The notes: a model not told the origin generated them from the letters alone. Shown: positions 34,392 through 43,406, numbered from the stretch's first letter. The stretch: DNA of 64,000 bases from Cohnella hashimotonis (GCF_030014955.1 NZ_JAGRPV010000001.1:8209501-8273500); one strand, 5' to 3'. Numbers and translations are program-made.

Positions 34392-36143
34392 ATGAAACGG
34401 CATGGGAGAGCAGTCAAAGCATTAGCCGGCATCATTCTTTGCATGAGCATCATCGCCGGATGTTCGAGCAATAACGCGAAGGAATCGCAAACGAGCGAGG
34501 CCAGCGCGCAACCGTCCGCAAGCGCAAGCGCGAGTCCGACGGCATCGGCTAGTTCAACCGCGTCAGCGGCTCCCGCCGAGACGCAGGAGACGGCATTCAC
34601 TAAATTCGATCCGCCCGTTACGATCTCGGCGGCGATTACGCTGCGGCCTTCCGATAAGCTCCGCTTCGGGGATACGACAGAGAACAATCCCGTCACGCGT
34701 TGGCTGAGCGAGAACCTGGGCATTATCACCAAGTTCCAATGGGTGGTCACGGATACCGCCGCATTCGAGACCAAAGTGCGCCTGGCGCTTGCTAGCGGCG
34801 AGGCTTTGCCGGATGTGCTGTACACGGGCGGAAGCCTGCTCGAAGAGCTGATCGATTCCGGCAAAATTCAAACCATCGACGAAGCCTACGAGAAATACGC
34901 CTCGCCAAGATTAAAGGACTTGTACGCCAAAAACCCGGCCGTATGGGCAACGGCCAAGAGAGACGGCAAAATTATCGGTCTGCCGGATGTCGCCAATGGT
35001 GTCGTCGGCAACAAGGTCATGTGGATTCGCCAGGATTGGCTGGATAAGCTGCAGCTGAAGGCGCCGACCAATGTCGAGGAGTTCGAAAAGGTGCTGGATG
35101 CCTTCACGAACCAGGATCCCGACGGCAACGGCAAGAAGGACACGTTCGGCATGGCATTCGGCGCCAACACTGGCTACCACAAGCCGACTAACAATTACAT
35201 GGCGGACAGCGAGTTTTTGTTCGGACAGGATCAGCCTTACCTGTGGATCAAAGGCGACGACGGACAGCTGTATTACGGCGCCAACAGTCCGAATGTCAAA
35301 AAGGGATTGGCCAAATTGAACGAGTGGTTTAACAAAGGCTACTTCAATCCCGACTTCGGCACGATGGACGCGGCGCAGGCGATGGCGGACTTCACTTCCG
35401 GAAAAGCCGGAATCGCCATGGCGGCGGGCTGGGCAGGCGGTTGGCCGATCGGCACGGCGGTGCAGGAAGCGAAAAGCAAAAACCAAACGCTCAATATTAA
35501 GCCGTATCCGATCCCGTCGGGCATCACGGGCGAGGTGGGCCGTCAAGAATCGCAGCCGTCCTACGGTACCTATGTATTCCGCAAAGGCTTTAACAATATG
35601 GAAGCCGTGTTTAAATACTACGACACGATGTACGGCTGCCTGATCGAGGATCCGAAATGCCCGTTCGCCATCGGGCAGGGCGAAGGCTACGATTACGTCA
35701 TGAAAGACGGCAAACCGGATTGGAAAAACGTTCCCGACGGACTGGTGAGCCTGAGCAGATACTTGATTTTCCCTTCGAACGGAACCGCGCCGACGAACGT
35801 CATGGAAGGCCCGAGCATTTACCAGCGCGTCGCCGCAGGTAAACGGGATAATGTGTTCGAACAAAAACTGGCGGCAAGCAACGACAGTTTGGCCATCGAG
35901 GGCTTCTCGGTCGCGTACCAGCAGATGGATAAAGACGTGAAAAACGGCTTCTACGGCGCGAATACGCCGACGATGAAGGAGAAATGGGAGCAGCTGAATA
36001 CGCTGGAGGACCAAGCTTACTTGCAAATTATTTACGGGAAGAAGAGTCTGGATTACTTCGATACCTTCCTGAAGCAATGGCATGACCAGGGCGGCACGCA
36101 AATTACCAAAGAAATTAACGAAGCCGTTGCCAAACAGCAATAA
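34392..36143 (+). CDS. extracellular sugar-binding lipoprotein, LplA-like (third module)
   Basis: Lipoprotein of 583 residues with lipobox IAGC (Cys24) and a Ser/Ala/Thr-rich tether to about residue 75. The ATG at 34392 is preceded by GAGGGGGAG six bases away. The mature region has two-lobe binding-protein features and a long insert starting TNQDPDGNGKKDTFGMAFGA, an EF-hand-like Ca-binding loop (DPDGNGKKD) common in binding proteins that serve polysaccharide lyases. It captures the oligosaccharides made by the PL8 enzyme and passes them to the permeases downstream (inference from gene order and shared promoter). Confidence 0.92.
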   Translation: MKRHGRAVKALAGIILCMSIIAGCSSNNAKESQTSEASAQPSASASASPTASASSTASAAPAETQETAFTKFDPPVTISAAITLRPSDKLRFGDTTENNPVTRWLSENLGIITKFQWVVTDTAAFETKVRLALASGEALPDVLYTGGSLLEELIDSGKIQTIDEAYEKYASPRLKDLYAKNPAVWATAKRDGKIIGLPDVANGVVGNKVMWIRQDWLDKLQLKAPTNVEEFEKVLDAFTNQDPDGNGKKDTFGMAFGANTGYHKPTNNYMADSEFLFGQDQPYLWIKGDDGQLYYGANSPNVKKGLAKLNEWFNKGYFNPDFGTMDAAQAMADFTSGKAGIAMAAGWAGGWPIGTAVQEAKSKNQTLNIKPYPIPSGITGEVGRQESQPSYGTYVFRKGFNNMEAVFKYYDTMYGCLIEDPKCPFAIGQGEGYDYVMKDGKPDWKNVPDGLVSLSRYLIFPSNGTAPTNVMEGPSIYQRVAAGKRDNVFEQKLAASNDSLAIEGFSVAYQQMDKDVKNGFYGANTPTMKEKWEQLNTLEDQAYLQIIYGKKSLDYFDTFLKQWHDQGGTQITKEINEAVAKQQ

Positions 36144-36163
36144 GGCACGCCATTTATAAGGCA

Positions 36164-36212
36164 AAAAAATACGGAGCGCAAAGATCCACTTTGTTCTCCG
36201 TATTTTTTTCTG
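36164..36212 (+). terminator. hairpin between binding-protein and permease genes
   Basis: AAAAAAATACGGAG at 36164-36177 pairs with CTCCGTATTTTTTT at 36197-36210. Its strength suggests partial termination that keeps permease levels below those of the binding protein, or readthrough control. Confidence 0.85.
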
Positions 36213-36257
36213 AATGAGCATTCCCGTCCTACGGACGAAGACAGGAGATTACCAAGG

Positions 36258-37154
36258 ATGAAAACCTTAAACCTGAGAAAAACATGGCCGCTGCATGTGT
36301 TTTTATTGCCCTCGGTCCTGCTGCTCATCCTATTTAATTACATCCCGATGGTCGGGTTTATGATCGGCTTTGAGGACTTTAAGCCGTGGCTGGGCATTTT
36401 TAAATCTCCGTTCGTCGGTTTGAAGCATTTTAAGTTCATGTTCCATGATCCGGTGGCGCTGCAGGTGATCTGGAATACGCTCCTGATCGCCGTATTAAAA
36501 ATCATAGCCGGTTCGATCGCTCCGTTCGCTTTTGCGCTGTTGCTCAATGAAGTAAGAATGATGTTATTCAAGCGGACGGTCCAATCCCTTGTTTATTTGC
36601 CCCATTTCATCAATTGGGTCATTCTCGGCGGGATTTTGACGGATATTCTCTCCACGAACGGTTTGATCAATCAGTTTTTAGGCTGGCTGGGCGTGAACAA
36701 CGTTGATTTTCTCCAAAGCGGGAACTGGTTTCGCGCGACATTGATTATCAGCGATGTGTGGAAAGAGTTCGGGTTCGGGACCATTCTCTATCTGGCGGCC
36801 ATGGCGGGGATCAATCCGAATATGTACGAAGCCGCCGATATCGATGGCGCCAACAACTTTCAAAAGGCGATTTATATGACGATTCCGGCCGTTATTCCGA
36901 TTGCGATCGTACTGGTGACCTTGTCGCTGGGCAATATCTTGAACGCGGGCTTCGATCAAGTATTTAACATGTATAATCCGTTGGTTTACCCCAAAGGGGA
37001 CATTATCGATACGTACGTGTATCGTGTCGGTTTGCAGCAAGGCTCCTTCAGCTTGGCCACGGCGGTCGGATTTTTCAAATCGGTCATCGGATTTATTTTG
37101 ATCGCCACCACTTATCGATTGGCGGCCAAATACGCGAATTACAGAATCTTTTGA
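36258..37154 (+). CDS. carbohydrate ABC transporter permease, LplB type (third module)
   Basis: Permease of 298 residues. ATG at 36258 with AGGAG about ten bases upstream. First helix VFLLPSVLLLILFNYIP followed by MVGFMIGFEDF, EAA loop YEAADIDGANNFQKAIYMTI and the LplB ending LNAGFDQVFNMYNPLVY. Six membrane segments expected. It pairs with the LplC-type protein 15 bases downstream and takes oligosaccharide from the upstream lipoprotein. Codon and base use are visibly less GC-rich than in the second module. Confidence 0.94.
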   Translation: MKTLNLRKTWPLHVFLLPSVLLLILFNYIPMVGFMIGFEDFKPWLGIFKSPFVGLKHFKFMFHDPVALQVIWNTLLIAVLKIIAGSIAPFAFALLLNEVRMMLFKRTVQSLVYLPHFINWVILGGILTDILSTNGLINQFLGWLGVNNVDFLQSGNWFRATLIISDVWKEFGFGTILYLAAMAGINPNMYEAADIDGANNFQKAIYMTIPAVIPIAIVLVTLSLGNILNAGFDQVFNMYNPLVYPKGDIIDTYVYRVGLQQGSFSLATAVGFFKSVIGFILIATTYRLAAKYANYRIF

Positions 37155-37169
37155 GAGGAGGGATAAGAC

Positions 37170-38048
37170 ATGCTCAAATTATCGTTATCGGACCGGATGT
37201 TTCAAATCGCCAACCATTTGTTTTTGGCGTTGATGGCTGTACTTTGCATACTGCCGATGGTTCACGTACTGGCCGTCTCCTTAAGCTCCGATTACGCGAC
37301 GACCTCTTATTTGGTGAAGTTTTGGCCGATCGGATGGAACCTGGATGCGTATAAGGCGGCACTGGAGAGCAACAATTTTATTGTTGCCTTCAAAGTCAGC
37401 GTGCTGAGAACTGTATTGGGCACGCTGCTCACGATGTTCCTCACGATGCTGGCTGCCTATTCGATGTCGAAGGACGACCGGTACTTTAAAGGGAGAACGC
37501 TATACGCCTGGTTTTTCGTATTTACGATGCTGTTTCACGGCGGATTAATACCTACCTATCTGGTCGTTCAGAAGTCGGGCTTGACCAACTCGATCGCGGC
37601 TCTTATCCTGCCGGTCGCCGTGAACGTCTTCAACGTCGTGCTTATGATGAACTTCTTTCGAGGCATCCCCAAGGAGCTGGAGGAAGCGTCCATGATCGAC
37701 GGCGCCGGGCACTTCCGCGTCCTGTTTACGATCTTTTTCCCGATCTCCCTGCCGTCGATCGCAACGCTGTCCTTATTTACGATGGTCTTTCACTGGAACT
37801 CCTGGTTCGACGGCATGATTTATATGAATCAAGCGGATCAATTTCCGCTCGCCACCTTTCTTCAAGCTTTGATCGCCGGATTCGATTATACGAAGATCGG
37901 CCTCAACCCGTCCGATTTGGAGCAGCTGTCGGAGCGTTCGCTTAAATCGGCCCTCATGTTCATCGGGATTTTCCCGATCCTGCTCGTATATCCCTTTTTG
38001 CAGAAGTATTTTGTTAAAGGAATGACTTTGGGGTCTGTAAAAGAATAG
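37170..38048 (+). CDS. carbohydrate ABC transporter permease, LplC/YtcP type (third module)
   Basis: Permease of 292 residues. ATG at 37170 with GAGGAGGG eight bases upstream. Typical features: CILPMVHVLAVSLSS after TM1, MLFHGGLIPTYLVVQ, EAA loop EEASMIDGAGHFRVLFTIF, and ending YPFLQKYFVKGMTLGSVKE. It completes the importer of the PL8 locus; the ATPase is supplied from elsewhere. A 105-base gap with a GTGCCGCGGCAC palindrome separates it from the kinase gene. Confidence 0.94.
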   Translation: MLKLSLSDRMFQIANHLFLALMAVLCILPMVHVLAVSLSSDYATTSYLVKFWPIGWNLDAYKAALESNNFIVAFKVSVLRTVLGTLLTMFLTMLAAYSMSKDDRYFKGRTLYAWFFVFTMLFHGGLIPTYLVVQKSGLTNSIAALILPVAVNVFNVVLMMNFFRGIPKELEEASMIDGAGHFRVLFTIFFPISLPSIATLSLFTMVFHWNSWFDGMIYMNQADQFPLATFLQALIAGFDYTKIGLNPSDLEQLSERSLKSALMFIGIFPILLVYPFLQKYFVKGMTLGSVKE

Positions 38049-38153
38049 GGGATCGTCATATGATGAAGAAGTAGATTCGGGCGTGCCGGCGGCTCATGTA
38101 GATGGGCTGGTCCGGTGCCGCGGCACGTCGAATTCATCGAGGTCTTTCATGGG

Positions 38154-39881
38154 ATGGGGAAGCCAATGAACCTGATTACGAAGGTGATCCTGCTTATCGT
38201 TATGATTCTGATCCCCATTCTAGGGCTCTATGCTTATTCGTATCGACAGTCCGTTCATGTCATAGAAAATCAGATCAATACGAGAAACGAAGAGAAGCTG
38301 GCTAACTTCCTCAATCAAATCGAAATTCTCTTGGACCAGAATATGCTTTTCGCCGCATTGGCGACCAAAGATCCCGAGATCAAAAGCGTAGCCTTCGGAA
38401 ACTTGCCTGAATCGGGTTATGACCGTTTTAATGTGATTCAATCTCTTCAAAGCAAGCTCAGCTTGTTTAGCATTACGAATAAAATCATGAATGTCATCTC
38501 CATCTATTTCCCGAGAAGCCAATTGTTCTTAACAACGGATACGACCTCGGTGTTCGAGCGAGATGCGTTTTTCAAAAGCTACACGCCCAATTGGCGGCTG
38601 AACAAAGTGGAAGTTAACGGTATCCCCATGGATGCCTTTTCCCGGTTTTTTGCATCCCCTCTTCATGAGGATCCGGACGGTCTCATGAATGCCGAGCTGA
38701 TCATTCGCGTGGATTTTTTCACGCAGAACATTACCAATTTGCTGGACGGGTTTAAGCTGGCGGGCAATAGCGACGCCTTTTTTTATCGAAGCGCGGACGA
38801 AGTGGTATACAGCAGTACGGCCAATACGCAAAGAATCAAGCAGCTTCTGCAAAACTATCCCATGGATCAGTATACGAGCCAATCCAAGTTCCACGATATC
38901 GTGTCCATCGACGGCAAGAAGTATCTGCTGTATACGCTCGCTTCGAGCAAGGTGGATTGGAGCCTGGTCGATATCGAGCCGCTGGACGAGATTCTGAAGC
39001 CGGTCGTTCACAGCAGAAATTTATTTTATGCGATTTTGTTGCTGCTGCTGTTGTTGGGCACCCTGGCGGCATCGCTATTGTATTTTCATATTCAGGTTCC
39101 CATTCGGATTCTGATCCGCGGCGTGGAGCACATTAAAAACAAAAATTTCGGCTATCGGATCAGGAAGCGGCGCAACAATGAATTTCAGCAGCTGTTCGAT
39201 TCCTTTAACGGCATGGGCATGGAGATCGATCATTTGTTGAAGCGCGTCTACGCGGAAGAGATTCGTTCCAGAGAAGCCATCATGAAGCAGCTTCAGTCGC
39301 AGATCAACCCTCATTTTCTTTATAATTGTCTGGCCTATATGATCAATATGGCCAAGATGAACAACAACAAATCCGTCATTGCGATGGCGCATAACCTGGG
39401 GGATTACTACAAATATACGACCCGCAACGAAACGCTGGTGACGACTTTAATCAATGAAATCGAACTGGCCGTTAACTATATGAACATCATGAATCATCAA
39501 TTGGATAAATTTCAGTATACTTGCGATATTCCCGAATCGATGAAAACGATCAAGATACCGAAGCTCATCTTCCAGCCGATCATCGAAAATGCGATCGTGC
39601 ACGGTCTTGAAGAGATTTTAGAGGATGGATGGATTACGATCGTAGGCATAGAGGAGCCGGACGGTTATCGTCTCGTCGTCGAGGATAATGGACCGGGCCT
39701 GTCAAGGGAGGCGCTGGAAGCGCTTAAGTCGAAAATCGCCATGGAAAATAACGAAAGCGAACAAACCGGGCTATGGAACGTTCACCACCGCTTCAAATAT
39801 TATTTTGGTCCGAACTCCGGTATGCTATTGAACCATTCGGCGCTGGGCGGTTTAAAGGTCGAACTCTATTGGGGCAAATGA
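38154..39881 (+). CDS. YesM-type sensor histidine kinase (third module)
   Basis: Membrane kinase of about 575 residues. TM1 about 6-26 (ITKVILLIVMILIPILGLYA), extracellular sensor about 30-285, TM2 about 289-312 (LLLLLLLGTLAASLLYF), HAMP to about 365, His_kinase box with His387 (QINPHFLYNCLAYM), ATPase domain with ENAIVHGLEE and DNGPGL. Two starts are possible: ATG at 38154 with GAGG ten bases upstream, or ATG at 38166 with GGGGAAG three bases upstream; the former is used. It is probably transcribed with the permeases and with the regulator 15 bases downstream, and should sense oligosaccharides from the PL8 substrate. Confidence 0.92.
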   Translation: MGKPMNLITKVILLIVMILIPILGLYAYSYRQSVHVIENQINTRNEEKLANFLNQIEILLDQNMLFAALATKDPEIKSVAFGNLPESGYDRFNVIQSLQSKLSLFSITNKIMNVISIYFPRSQLFLTTDTTSVFERDAFFKSYTPNWRLNKVEVNGIPMDAFSRFFASPLHEDPDGLMNAELIIRVDFFTQNITNLLDGFKLAGNSDAFFYRSADEVVYSSTANTQRIKQLLQNYPMDQYTSQSKFHDIVSIDGKKYLLYTLASSKVDWSLVDIEPLDEILKPVVHSRNLFYAILLLLLLLGTLAASLLYFHIQVPIRILIRGVEHIKNKNFGYRIRKRRNNEFQQLFDSFNGMGMEIDHLLKRVYAEEIRSREAIMKQLQSQINPHFLYNCLAYMINMAKMNNNKSVIAMAHNLGDYYKYTTRNETLVTTLINEIELAVNYMNIMNHQLDKFQYTCDIPESMKTIKIPKLIFQPIIENAIVHGLEEILEDGWITIVGIEEPDGYRLVVEDNGPGLSREALEALKSKIAMENNESEQTGLWNVHHRFKYYFGPNSGMLLNHSALGGLKVELYWGK

Positions 39882-39896
39882 AAGGGCGTGAAAGCG

Positions 39897-41522
39897 ATGT
39901 TTTCTTTGTTGATCGTGGACGACCACAAGCATCAGGTCGATACGCTGGCGGCTACCGTAGACTGGAATGAAATCGGCATCACCGCCGTTCATAAAGCCTA
40001 CGGGGGGCAAAGCGCGCTGGCGATCATCGAAGCGCACCCGATCGACATCTTGATCACCGATATTCACATGCCCGGCACGACAGGGCTCGATCTGATCGAA
40101 TTCATCGACAGGCGCCATAAAAAAATAGACAGCATCCTGCTCACCGGCTATGCGGAGTTCGAATACGCCAAAAAGGCGATCGAGCTGCACGCAGTCGATT
40201 ATTTAATCAAGCCCGTTCGGGATGAAGCGCTGCTGGAGTCGGTGAAAAAGGTGATTGCCAAACGCCAAACCGACTTGCGCCATCATCAAAGCTTCGAGCA
40301 TGCGACCTCGCTTCTTCATCAAAACTTGCCTTTGCTGAAGGAAAACCTGCTGCACGATCTTTTGCAGGGGGTCATACTGACGGGTAATCAATTGGCGGAA
40401 AAGCTGGGCATGTATCAAATTCCGGTGAAGATCGGAGATTACGTTAAATTAGCCGTCATTAAATTCGATCCCGGCTTCTACGAATCCTACGACGCGTACG
40501 ATATAAAGTTATTCGAATATGCGATCAAGAATATAGCGGAGGAGCTGCTGTCGCCCCATTTTCATCTGTGGTCCGGCAAAGCGATGCAAGGCAACTTAAC
40601 GTTACTGCTGCTGCCCCATTCAGCGACAGCCGGGGGGGCGGACGCTTGGACGCCGTCATGCCAGGACACGTTGGCGTCTTCGGCCAAGCGTCTGGTGGAG
40701 CAGGTCGAACAGTATTTAAAAGGGAAAGTTGCCGTCTACGTCTCGAGCCCGGCGCCATTTCCAAAGGAAGTCCATTCCGTCTACCGGTCGGTGTTGTCTA
40801 CCGTGATGAAGTCGGGGGAGAGACAAGGTTTTTTTGTCGTAGCGCCGGACGCTGCCCCTCATCGAAAACTGACGCCGCTTAGCACGCTCTATCAAGTACC
40901 GATGCTCGTGCAGTTGATGGATATGGGGGATATGGAGAAAATAAACGGAAAGTTCTCGACCATATTTAATGAACTGGAGCAGTTTCATCCGGATTCGCAA
41001 GCGCATATCCGCGAAGCCTATTTGCATCTGCTCAGCTGCTTCACTTATCTGGCACATAAGAAAGGCATCGTGCTGGAGGATATCATAGGGACTGTATCGT
41101 CGCATTCGGAAAGTCAGGTTTTTCATTCCGCCAAGCAATTAAAAGCGTGGAGCGGGATCATTCTGGAGGCGTTGATGAACGATGCCCCCGTTAAAAACGA
41201 CGAGAACCACCGGCAGCTGGTCCATAAGATCCATAGCTATATTGAGCAAAATCTGGGGAAGGACCTCAATCTTCAAACGATCAGCGAGGCCGTCTATCTG
41301 CATGCGGTTTACTTGTCGAAAATTTACAAAGAAATCACGGGCATGAACTTGAGCGAATACATTTTGCGCGTGCGCATGGAAGAAGCCAAAAATCTGCTGG
41401 AAAATACGTCGTGTAAAATTTACGAGATCACCGAAAGAGTCGGCTACCAGAGTCCTCAGCACTTCATCAGGCGATTCAAGCAATATTACGGCGTGACGCC
41501 GGAGATCTATCGCAAGAGGTGA
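39897..41522 (+). CDS. YesN-type response regulator with AraC DNA-binding domain (third module)
   Basis: Response regulator of 541 residues. Receiver 1-120 (Asp8/Asp9, phosphorylated Asp55 in ILITDIHMP, DYLIKPVRDE); divergent middle; AraC double helix-turn-helix at about 440-540 (LQTISEAVYLHAVYLSKIYK, IYEITERVGYQSPQHFIRRF). The ATG at 39897 has GAAAGGG about eleven bases upstream; a GTG at 39888 sits one base after that site and is less likely. It is the best candidate to bind the matched GTTCAT repeats ahead of the lyase and binding-protein genes. The 3' end runs into a 20-bp tandem repeat that begins within the last codons. Confidence 0.92.
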   Translation: MFSLLIVDDHKHQVDTLAATVDWNEIGITAVHKAYGGQSALAIIEAHPIDILITDIHMPGTTGLDLIEFIDRRHKKIDSILLTGYAEFEYAKKAIELHAVDYLIKPVRDEALLESVKKVIAKRQTDLRHHQSFEHATSLLHQNLPLLKENLLHDLLQGVILTGNQLAEKLGMYQIPVKIGDYVKLAVIKFDPGFYESYDAYDIKLFEYAIKNIAEELLSPHFHLWSGKAMQGNLTLLLLPHSATAGGADAWTPSCQDTLASSAKRLVEQVEQYLKGKVAVYVSSPAPFPKEVHSVYRSVLSTVMKSGERQGFFVVAPDAAPHRKLTPLSTLYQVPMLVQLMDMGDMEKINGKFSTIFNELEQFHPDSQAHIREAYLHLLSCFTYLAHKKGIVLEDIIGTVSSHSESQVFHSAKQLKAWSGIILEALMNDAPVKNDENHRQLVHKIHSYIEQNLGKDLNLQTISEAVYLHAVYLSKIYKEITGMNLSEYILRVRMEEAKNLLENTSCKIYEITERVGYQSPQHFIRRFKQYYGVTPEIYRKR

Positions 41523-41580
41523 GCCGGTCGTAAAAGAGGCGAGCCGGTCGCAAAGGAGGTAAGCCGGTCGTAAAGGGAGA
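41512..41580 (+). repeat. 20-bp tandem repeat spanning the regulator's stop codon
   Basis: Units with core AGCCGGTCG(T/C)AAA followed by a purine-rich AGAGG or GGAGG recur at 41521, 41541 and 41561. The last codons and stop of the regulator (CGCAAGAGGTGA) are themselves the first half-unit, so the repeat grew from the gene's 3' end. No hairpin with T-run follows. Confidence 0.8.
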
Positions 41581-41643
41581 GGTGTCGTTGCGTTTGCGCC
41601 GACCGGCGCGGGCTTGCGCCGATCGGTTTCGCATTCGGATCGT

Positions 41644-42063
41644 TTACCGAACGCTCCCTTTCGCCTCGGCTTCGATCGTCTGCTTCATCACCTGCGACCC
41701 GCGGTCGACGCGCGCCTGGATCTCGGCAGCCAGATCGTCCGGCAGAAAGTCCGTCGTCCATACGAGCCGGGCGACGCCTTGTTCGTGCGGGAACACTTGG
41801 AGCGAAGCATGGTGATGCAGCAGCGGGGTCTGGCTCTCGACGACGGCATAAGCCATGCGATACGCCTCGTCGTCGACGGACACGATGTACTCGCGCACGA
41901 CGTTGCCGCCCAGCATCGTCAGCGTCCGTTCATGACCGTTCATTCGCGTATCCTCCGTATACCTGGGAACAAGGCGGCGATGGACGGCTCCGACGTCGCG
42001 GACGGCGTCCCATACCTGTTCTGGCGTAGCATCGATGAGGATCTCCTTGCGAATCGTTGGCAA
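41644..42063 (-). CDS. SRPBCC (START/Bet v1-like) family protein
   Basis: Soluble protein of 139 residues with the helix-grip opening MPTIRKEILIDATPEQVWDA and ending in an amphipathic helix (VDRGSQVMKQTIEAEAKG), the pattern of polyketide-cyclase/dehydrase-like SRPBCC proteins, which bind small hydrophobic ligands. The TTG at 42063 is chosen as start because AAGGAG lies nine bases upstream; an open frame extends further but crosses the TetR promoter. It is divergent from the TetR regulator, sharing a 135-base control region, so it may belong to the same regulon. Ligand unknown. Confidence 0.8.
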   Translation of the reverse strand: MPTIRKEILIDATPEQVWDAVRDVGAVHRRLVPRYTEDTRMNGHERTLTMLGGNVVREYIVSVDDEAYRMAYAVVESQTPLLHHHASLQVFPHEQGVARLVWTTDFLPDDLAAEIQARVDRGSQVMKQTIEAEAKGSVR

Positions 42064-42130
42064 ATGATCACGCTCCTTGCGTCCAGTATATGGATGCGCG
42101 TTGTTTGCGGTCAAGCGTCAGAATTACACA

Positions 42131-42159
42131 TTTACAAACCGCCAGTCGGTATATATAAT
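42131..42159 (+). promoter_or_regulatory. promoter of the TetR gene with embedded palindromic operator
   Basis: TTTACA (42131-42136), 17-base spacer, TATAAT (42154-42159). The spacer holds ACCG-N5-CGGT (42138-42150), an inverted repeat of the kind bound by TetR-family repressors. Autoregulation of the TetR gene, and possibly control of the divergent SRPBCC gene, is inferred. Confidence 0.7.
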
Positions 42160-42198
42160 AAAGGGCAAGAATGGATGCTTGAGGGAGGTTGTACGGCA

Positions 42199-42792
42199 AT
42201 GAAGCAAGAGGAGCGCAGGCAGCAAACGACCCAGCGATTGTTGGAGGCGACCAAGTTCTTGATCGCGGAGAAGGGCTGCCAGGCGATCACGATGCAGGAC
42301 ATCGTGAGCAGGTCCGGCCTGTCCAAGGGCGCCATCTTCCACTACGTAAAGAACAAAAACGAAATTTTCGTCTGGGTGCTACAGGAGCGCCTGGAAGAGA
42401 CCAACGCAAGCTTCATGAACGAAGTCGAGCAGGGTAGGCGAACCTTCGACGAGCCGATGCGGAGAATCGGGGACAGTATCGTCGCTTACGACAATCCGCA
42501 GGACATCACGAACAAGGTGCTGGTGTACCTGCTCGGCAAAGAAGACGATCCCACGGTCGCTGAGGCGCTGCGGCAGTATTATGAGCGATCCGTTCAATTG
42601 TCCAAAACGTGGATCGAGACCGGGCAGCGGTACGGCGTCATTCCGGCGACGGTGGACGCGGACAAGACGGGAGACCTGTTCACGCTCATGACGCTAGGCC
42701 TTCGGATCCGTTCCAGCATCCCGCGCGCGCAGGCGATCTATAGAGCCGAGGATTTGACGGCGTTTATCCGAGATATGTTGACGAGAGGATGA
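42199..42792 (+). CDS. TetR/AcrR family transcriptional regulator
   Basis: Repressor of 197 residues. The N-terminal helix-turn-helix spans about 8-55 (TTQRLLEATKFLIAEKG, MQDIVSRSGLSKGAIFHYV), followed by the ligand-binding helical domain (CTERM resembles TetR_C groups with LGKEDDPTVAEALRQYYE). ATG at 42199 with GAGGGAGG ten bases upstream. Eight bases after its stop begins a small membrane protein, probably its regulatory target in an operon. Predicted to bind the ACCG-N5-CGGT palindrome in its own promoter. Confidence 0.93.
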   Translation: MKQEERRQQTTQRLLEATKFLIAEKGCQAITMQDIVSRSGLSKGAIFHYVKNKNEIFVWVLQERLEETNASFMNEVEQGRRTFDEPMRRIGDSIVAYDNPQDITNKVLVYLLGKEDDPTVAEALRQYYERSVQLSKTWIETGQRYGVIPATVDADKTGDLFTLMTLGLRIRSSIPRAQAIYRAEDLTAFIRDMLTRG

Positions 42793-42799
42793 GGGACTC

Positions 42800-43261
42800 A
42801 TGCATGGATGGTTAGCGCTCCATTTGATCGGCGTCGTATTGATGGTCGGCAATATCGCCACGGCCGCCTTCTGGAAGGTCAGGGCGGACTTGACCGGGAA
42901 CCCCGTCGTCATTCATCAGGCCGCCAGAAACGTCATGGCCGCCGACTACGTTTTCACCATCCCGGGTCTTGCGCTCATTCTGGTCTCCGGCATCGTTATG
43001 GCGGAGCGGTCGGGCGCTTCGCTGTCGGGTCTGAACTGGCTCACCCTGTCGCTAATCCTGCTGGCGGTCACGGGACTCATCTGGCTGGGATTGCTCATAC
43101 CGCTGCAGCGCAAGATGATTCGATCGAGCGCGAGGAGCGCAGATACCGGCACGATCGCAGAGGACTACCGCCGCGCTTCGCGTCAGTGGGCGATTTACGG
43201 CATCGCCGCAACGTTTTTGCCGATCGTCATCCTGTATTTGATGGTCATGAAGGGTTTTTAA
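42800..43261 (+). CDS. small integral membrane protein, DUF2269-like
   Basis: Protein of 153 residues with four hydrophobic helices (LALHLIGVVLMVGNIATAAF, IPGLALILVSGIVMA, LTLSLILLAVTGLIWLGLLI, YGIAATFLPIVILYLMVM). The HLIGVVLMVGN start and the RR(A)SRQW loop match the DUF2269 family of predicted membrane proteins of unknown function. GAGGGACTC lies upstream of the ATG. Its position directly behind the TetR gene suggests stress- or drug-responsive expression. Confidence 0.8.
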   Translation: MHGWLALHLIGVVLMVGNIATAAFWKVRADLTGNPVVIHQAARNVMAADYVFTIPGLALILVSGIVMAERSGASLSGLNWLTLSLILLAVTGLIWLGLLIPLQRKMIRSSARSADTGTIAEDYRRASRQWAIYGIAATFLPIVILYLMVMKGF

Positions 43262-43406
43262 AAATCGACCGCTATTTTTCAACCAAATACGAAAATCGAT
43301 CATGTCATCTCCTGCCCCCCTGCTGTCATACTGGGATCAGCCGACTCCTCCTATTCCGCTGCCGCGACGACCCGTCGGCATTCCACGAATCGAAGGGAGA
43401 AGATTG

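Noticed and set aside
38115..38126. GTGCCGCGGCAC palindrome between permease and kinase genes as an operator
   Set aside because: Inside a likely continuous operon with no promoter elements near it; short GC palindromes are frequent at this composition.
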